DNA of 64,000 nucleotides from contig OY997589.1 of NCBI GenBank assembly GCA_963921825.1, positions 74,384,523-74,448,522 on the forward strand, given 5' to 3'. This DNA comes from Erodium maritimum. Taxonomy: Eukaryota; Streptophyta; Magnoliopsida; Geraniales; Geraniaceae. Both the position numbers and the translations under genes were made by a program. Under the pieces are notes generated by a model that made no database searches, had not been told where the DNA came from, and worked only from the letters and a program-made list of their open reading frames with translations. Positions 59,401 through 64,000 of this stretch are shown one piece after another. Within the stretch, counting starts at the first letter, position 1. The number at the start of each line of letters is the position of its first letter.

Positions 59401-61328
59401 TGAAGATACACGAGCGCAACTATCCTACCCACGACTTGGAGCTAGCAGCAGTCGTGTTTGCGCTAAAGAGCTGGCGATATTATTTGTACGGCGAGGGGTT
59501 TCAGGTGTTCTCGGATCACAAGAGCCTCAAGTACATATTTTCCCAGCGAGACCTGAACATGCGTCAGCGACGGTGGATGGAACTACTCGAGGAGTACGAC
59601 TTCGAGCTACACTACCACCCAGGCAAGGCGAACGTTGTCGCCGACGCCTTGAGTAGGAAGTCGGCTCCGAGCCTCGCCAGCATATCTGTCCGAGAGTGGG
59701 ACATGATGGGGGAGCTGAGCACATTCGGGCTTGAGCTAGAGGAGGTTACTGGCGGTGTTGCCATGTGCTCCCTAGTGGCTCAGCCCTCACTGCTTGCCCA
59801 AGTGTTGGAGGCGCAGATGGAGGACGTCGAAGCATCAGAGATCCGCGAGAGAGTCGTCAGGGGTGACGAGGTGGTGGGCTGGCAGGACAGTACTGATTGG
59901 GGACTACGGTACCGCGGGGGGCTGTTCGTACCAGTTAACTGTAGAGATGCCGTGTTACGAGAGGCACACCATTCGCGTCTCGCAGTGCATCCGGGGGGCA
60001 CCAAGATGTACCGTGACCTCAGGAGGCACTACTGGTGGCGCGGCATGAGGAGAGCAGTCGCAGAGTTTGTGTCGAGATGCCTTGTCTGTCAGCAAGTGAA
60101 GGCAGAGCATCAGCGTCCCGCGGGATTGTTACAGCCACTACCGATTGCTCAGTGGAAGTGGGAGCACATTACGATGGATTTCGTGTGTGGACTACCGAGA
60201 TCGCCCAAGGGAAACGACGCCGTGTGGGTGGTAGTCGACCGGTTGACCAAGTCGGCCCACTTTCTGGCTATGAGGATGACAGACCCGGTCGACAAGTTGA
60301 GCAGTCTGTATATCCAGGAGATAGTGCGCCTCCACGGGGTCCCGGTGTCGATAGTGTCTGACAGGGATCCCCGCTTCACGTCCAGGTTCTGGCCGAGTCT
60401 GCAGAAGGCACTGGGGACAGAGATCCTACTCAGCACAGCACATCATCCTCAGACAGACGGTCAGTCTGAGCGTACCATTCAGATCTTGGAGGACATGCTG
60501 CGAGCATGTGTGCTGGATTTCAGGGGATCTTGGGAGACCCACCTGCCATTGGCCGAGTTCGCCTACAACAACAGCTTCCAGGCCAGTATCGGGATGGCAC
60601 CGTTCGAAGCGTTGTATGGTAGGCCGTGTCGGTCACCAGTATGCTGGGCAGAGGTGGGGGACAAGAGTCTGCTGGGGCCAGATCTTGTCAGAGAGACGAC
60701 GGAGAAGGTCACATTGATCCGCGATCGGTTGAGGACCGCGCAGAGCCGGCAGAAGAGTTATGCAGACAGGCGACGTCGACCTCTTGAGTTTGCAGTCGGG
60801 GATCACGTGTTCCTGAAGGTGAGCCCGAGGAAGGGGCTGGTGCGGTTCAGGCGCAGCGGGGGAAAGTTGGCTCCGAGGTACATAGGCCCGTTCCAGATCT
60901 TAGACAGAGTGGGAGTCGTGGCTTATCGTCTGGCGTTGCCACCGCAGCTTGGGAGAGTACATAACGTCTTCCACGTATCCCAGTTGCGGCAGTACAACGC
61001 AGACCCCTCCCACGTCATCGAGTGGACTGATATCGAGGTGGCTGATGATGCCTCCTATGAGGAGCAGCCGGTTCGGATCATGGACACACGGCAGCAGATT
61101 CTGCGGGGAGGCAAGATTATCCGCTTGGTCCGAGTGCAGTGGAAACATCACGGAGCTGAGTCGACGTGGGAACGCGAGGACGAGGTTCGCGCGAAGTATC
61201 CCGGCCTGTTCGACTCCCGAGGTACGTCTGTTTTAAATTTCGCGGACGAAATTTCTTTAAGGGGGGTAGACTGTAATAACCACTTCTGGTCAACGTCAGT
61301 CAAACCTGCGAAAAACAGGAAAATTTAA
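56421..61328 (+). CDS. gag-pol: Gag-Pol polyprotein of the Tekay element
   Basis: One frame of 1,635 aa from the Met in [11 protein letters not shown]. An in-frame Met at 56346 would add 25 residues with no gag character. In order: Arg/Gly/Pro-rich start; capsid-like gag ([27 protein letters not shown], about 56,925-57,030); two zinc knuckles, [14 protein letters not shown] (57,465) and [14 protein letters not shown] (57,588); protease [12 protein letters not shown] (57,927); reverse transcriptase with [20 protein letters not shown] and FVDDILIYS (about 58,580-58,910); RNase H with [13 protein letters not shown] (59,325); integrase zinc domain HHSRLAVHP...CLVCQ (59,968-60,095), catalytic D, D and E in [23 protein letters not shown] and [10 protein letters not shown]; and a chromodomain-like end (61,066-61,212: [28 protein letters not shown]). 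The frame passes the polypurine tract and ends 57 bases inside the 3' LTR. Looks whole. Gag and Pol share one frame, as is usual in this clade, and are made as a single polyprotein cut by the protease. Confidence 0.95.
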   Translation: MARGKRGRPSGTRGQAPTRGRRGRSAGAPGRVPTVEPADYAEAQGTPVGEDRRSDAGPSAGTPSVPPVADPPVMTALDELTRTVQSLVAIIASQESASPAPEAAAVPVRAAQTEDLTSRALIDFLKLGIPVFVGEPNPDLAERWIEQVTRDLDTSGVEDGRRRVSFAAHQLRDSAYHWWGRVKDTVGYDYSVFQEVFMAQYFPESARLERHRQFLDLEQGGMTVGEYEARFTALARFAPEMVTSEANRCLRFQDGLRLGIRNQVLALRIRKYTDLVDTAATVEQGARDAVRSREVRPRPISWAGPSDSRDSRRQRTAGSFRPPPHQSGSRQQGSVASVGPVASERRPSCYHCGQPDHLQRDCPTRGGTAAVPATSRTGQGSGSRADEISCYRCGRAGHTMAWCREQLGETSVQRPQQSRTVQSPRGRPRQGQQPRSSRPSTSAPIPRQQQSHVYPAASAQGQRQQASQGRVYAVTDSRAPGPSTYRETIQGTCLLYHLWALFLFDTGASHSFISSGCAERLGLSLEPLSPPLCLDTPVGGGVSLTRVCRACEIRVADCPCPGDLLVLGMTTFDVILGMDWLSRYRANIDCYRRQVTVTVGGTKVTCVLGSKSGVLLSALSAEEEVPAVQSRELPRVVCEFPEVFPEELSGLPPIREVEFGIDLVPGTAAISMAPYRFAPAELTELKRQLEELQRKGFIRPSASPWGAPALFVKKKSGELRMCIDYRKLNRVTVKNRYPMPRIDDLFDQLRGATHFSKIDLRSGYYQLRVREGDVAKTAFRTRYGHYEFLVMPFGLTNAPAAFMDLMNSIFRPYLDQFVVVFVDDILIYSQNEAAHEAHLRVVLTLLREHQLYANREKCEFWLSEVRFLGHIVSRDGILVDPSKIDAVSKWARPTSVFEIRSFLGLAGYYRRFVQDFARLAAPMTLLTRKGVGFVWTDDCEHAFAELKTRLTTAPVLVVPERGFGYDVYCDASGEGLGCVLMQSGRVVAYGSRQLKIHERNYPTHDLELAAVVFALKSWRYYLYGEGFQVFSDHKSLKYIFSQRDLNMRQRRWMELLEEYDFELHYHPGKANVVADALSRKSAPSLASISVREWDMMGELSTFGLELEEVTGGVAMCSLVAQPSLLAQVLEAQMEDVEASEIRERVVRGDEVVGWQDSTDWGLRYRGGLFVPVNCRDAVLREAHHSRLAVHPGGTKMYRDLRRHYWWRGMRRAVAEFVSRCLVCQQVKAEHQRPAGLLQPLPIAQWKWEHITMDFVCGLPRSPKGNDAVWVVVDRLTKSAHFLAMRMTDPVDKLSSLYIQEIVRLHGVPVSIVSDRDPRFTSRFWPSLQKALGTEILLSTAHHPQTDGQSERTIQILEDMLRACVLDFRGSWETHLPLAEFAYNNSFQASIGMAPFEALYGRPCRSPVCWAEVGDKSLLGPDLVRETTEKVTLIRDRLRTAQSRQKSYADRRRRPLEFAVGDHVFLKVSPRKGLVRFRRSGGKLAPRYIGPFQILDRVGVVAYRLALPPQLGRVHNVFHVSQLRQYNADPSHVIEWTDIEVADDASYEEQPVRIMDTRQQILRGGKIIRLVRVQWKHHGAESTWEREDEVRAKYPGLFDSRGTSVLNFADEISLRGVDCNNHFWSTSVKPAKNRKI
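61253..61271 (+). other. Polypurine tract
   Basis: TTTAAGGGGGGTAGAC lies directly before the 3' LTR; the G-run is the likely plus-strand primer. It is inside the gag-pol frame. Confidence 0.85.
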
Positions 61329-64000
61329 AAATTTTAAGACAGACACTTAACTTAACTTAAATTGACCCCGAGGGTCATGCCGGACTTAAGTTGACCCCGT
61401 TATCGACTAAAATGAGTTACGGGGGACTCAGGGCAACTTCCTGGTCATTTTGGGAAAGATTGATTTTTCGCTGGAAAAGTCACCCGAGCGACGTTTTGGT
61501 CCATTCGAGGACCGTTTTGGACCCGAAAATCTTAGCCGTCGTCGTAGCGGTCTTAGTTGGGCCGTTTCCTTGAAGCCCGTCCAGTTTAAATTTTTTTTGG
61601 GAAAAGTGCCCGTTCGGGGCCCGAAACGTCCGTTTTTCGCGAATCTGATTGGAAAATATCAACTAGATATTTTCCAAAAGGTTGGGACCCACCTTGACAC
61701 TTGTCAATTATATGGTGGTGTAATTTTTGGAGGGAAAAGGTGTGGTTGGGAAGTGTTGGCCGAACATGGGTAAAAGGGGGGAGTTTTTGGAGTTAGTTGT
61801 TAGTTTTAATTAAATTAGAAAGAAGAAGAGAGGTTTTAGAGAGAGAAGAAGAAGGAGAAGAAGAGAGAAGAAAGGAAGTGGAGTTAGGGTTTGATTTTCA
61901 ACCCTTGGATCGATTCGAAGCAAGGAGCAAATCTCTTCCCCTCGTCTTCCTCTCGAGTAAGCACTAACCCGATTCTCGTTTCGTTTATTTTCTTGAAAGC
62001 TAGGGTTTAAGTTTTAAACTAATACTTAGGGTTGTGTAGAGTTTGGGAGGTGTTGGAGACGTTTTAGAGGTGTTTGGGGGTGTAAGGGCACGTTTTCCGA
62101 TGACCGGAGGCTCGGGAGGAGCTCCGGCCACCGTGGGTGGTGGCCGGCCGGCCATGTGGTGGCTGGCCGGAGGTGGCAGCAGCCACCACTTGGTGGCCGA
62201 GCCCCTCCCTCAAACCCTAGGGTCTCGGCCAAGCGTCTTGGGTGGGGCCCACGTGCTCGGTTGCTCGGGTTTTAATGTTCGGGTGGTTTAAAACGTCCCC
62301 CGGACCACTTTTTCCTAATCGAATCGAAATTTGGAATTAATTTGGAGAAGTTGTAATTAACGGGTTTCGGGAAACTTTAAACGTTAATTAATTGACTTAG
62401 AAGTCGGAATTCAATTCCGTCAAGTGCGTTGGGTTCCTTGAAATATTCTAAGACCGTAGAAACGAAAACGGGGACTTTTGGAGCCCCGGAAGGCAATTAA
62501 CCAAAACCGGGCAGATTCGCCATGTCGGGCGAATCTGGCCCTTACGGGTCCTTTGTCGGCAATATCGAGTATTTGGGAAGTTTGGGAGTGATCAGCATTT
62601 TCGGGGTTACGTTTGGGCGTTAAGTTTATTAATTTTCGGTTTACTCGTACTAGTTTAAAAGTACTTTAAATTTGTGTTCTTTTAGATCGTGCTACGGACC
62701 GAGGCAAGGGGAAGCTCGGCGAGTGACTGAGTGTGCTTCGGGTGTTGTTGGAGCGCTTTTGGGATTGTATACGAGGTAGGGAAAAGTAGCCGGATCTCGG
62801 CCCTGATTAGGGAAAGTTAATAGTAGAATTGCATGTGACACCGGGGTGTCGTGGGTTGAGTAGATTTATTTAATTATTAGAAAAGCATGATACGGGATTG
62901 TAGCGTTTAAGAGAAAGGCATGTGACACTTAGTAGTGTCGTAGGAACAGAGAACTTAGCGATAATTGAATTACTGGAGGCATATGACCATGCCCGGAGGT
63001 TGTTTGTGAAACTAGCGATTTTAGGACCGTTGGAGGCATCGAGTATGCCGGAGGTTGTCGTGCGTTTTATTTAATTGTTGAGTTTGGGTGGCCTTGAGAG
63101 CCCGTATTTAATTGTTGAGTTTGGGTGGCCTTGAGAGCCCGTATTTAATTGTTGAGTCGGGGTGGCCATGAGAGCCGTGTATTTAATTTGGTGTCTTGAG
63201 TGGCAGCGAGTGCCCGTGGGGTTGTTGAACCCGAGTCTTGACTGTTGAGGTGTCTTGAGTGGCCTTGAGTGCCTGTGTGATTGAACTTGCCTGTGATTGT
63301 GATTGTGGTTACCTGGGGTGGTGAGTTCTAAAGGTCGACAGCCTGATCCGACTTAGTGTCGATGAATTGCGAGTTCTAAAGGTCGACAGCCTGATCCGAC
63401 TTAGTGTCGATGAATTGCGAGTTCTAAAGGTCGACAGCCTGATCCGACTTAGTGTCGATGAATTGCGAGTTCTAAAGGTCGACAGCCTGATCCGACTTAG
63501 TGTCGATGAATTGCGAGTTTTAAAGGTCGACAGCCTGATCCGACTTAGTGTCGAGGAATTGCGAGTTTGAAAGGTCGACAGCCTGATCCGACTTCGTGTC
63601 GAGGAATTGCGATAGGTCGAACCCTGACCTGATTGAGATTGGTTACTGAGCAGCTGGTGTGCGATCCTTTGTGATCTTGTTTGGTGTTGTGTCGTTTCGT
63701 TCGAGTCCTTGAGGAGGTCGTCGATAGTTGTGTCGGGTCTACACTGTTTTTATCGAGTGTCGAGTCTGTTGAGGAAGGTGACGGGTTGTGGGTCTGTTGA
63801 GTACTTGAGTTGGGGACTGTAGTCCCGGCGTTGGGTTTGGTTTTAGTGTTACTGGCTTTTTCTGCTAATTATGCCATAGTCAGTCTGTTATCCGTGGAGG
63901 TGAGCGAACGCTCACCCCTAGCTGCTTTTCCTACAGGTACTGATCACCGGACGGACTAGGTTAGCTCTTGAAGTTCATGGAGCTTGGAGCGGAGTCTGGT
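61272..64000 (+). mobile_element. 3' LTR of the Tekay element, cut by the window end
   Basis: Begins TGTAATAACCACTTCTGG and repeats the 5' LTR base for base wherever compared, including both minisatellites and the hairpin at 63,899-63,916. By the 8,405-base offset it should end near 64,190, so about 190 bp are missing from view, along with the right target duplication. Confidence 0.95.

Larger units (their letters stand above)
52867..64000 (+). mobile_element. Whole-looking Ty3/gypsy chromovirus, Tekay (Del) clade
   Basis: Parts: 5' LTR 52867-55785, primer site 55789-55800, gag-pol from 56421, polypurine tract near 61,260, 3' LTR from 61272. The two LTRs match with a constant offset of 8,405 bases and no difference in the stretches I compared, so insertion was recent, probably well under a million years. 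The 3' LTR should end near 64,190, outside the window. An integrase with a C-terminal chromodomain, long LTRs and a Met-tRNA primer site place it in Tekay/Del. No break was seen. It inserted into a copia-type fragment (52134-52866); the left target bases would be ACAAC. Confidence 0.95.

Noticed and set aside
1-64000. A bacterial-type defence or biosynthetic system
   Set aside because: No operon-like gene packing or ribosome binding sites were seen; the window is plant DNA with introns and transposons.

Overview
The window looks like nuclear DNA of a flowering plant, most likely a eudicot. The base is AT-rich, the host genes have short GT-AG exons, and the three host genes are plant-type: a meiotic cyclin, a BPA1-like RRM protein and a PLATZ zinc-binding factor. 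I cannot name the species. No tRNA, rRNA, CRISPR array or microbial gene cluster was seen, and I found no clearly new biological system. What stands out is the layering of mobile elements.

Layout. 1-12,519: an old Mutator-like element (MULE). Its transposase relic lies on the minus strand, and one transposase intron holds two solo LTRs in opposite orientation. A GRF zinc-finger relic converges on it. 12,550-20,310: a host island with a ~150-bp tandem repeat, the meiotic cyclin SDS (plus strand, 7 exons, 605 aa) and a BPA1-like RRM gene (minus strand, 6 exons, 297 aa). 20,586-31,890: a MULE-type MITE, a LINE lacking its reverse transcriptase, and several LINE-like insertions carrying only ORF1 or 3' parts. 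32,534-34,119: a complete PLATZ gene (minus strand, 4 exons, 222 aa). 34,120-38,119: sequence with no firm gene call. 38,120-40,971: another solo LTR. 42,480-46,300: the 3' part of a broken copia-type (SIRE-like) element, itself hit by a hAT MITE. 48,321-51,056: a non-autonomous hAT element with an RRM-type LINE ORF1 inside. 52,134-52,866: the 5' piece of a copia element, cut by a Ty3/gypsy chromovirus of the Tekay (Del) type. That chromovirus begins at 52,867, looks whole and young, and runs past the window end about 190 bp before its 3' LTR should stop.

Five LTR copies of related Tekay-type families are present. One belongs to the whole element, three are solo LTRs bounded by 5-bp repeats, and one is cut by the window edge. 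This points to repeated insertion followed by LTR-LTR recombination. The three host genes appear intact and are separated by these elements, with no sign that they act in one pathway.
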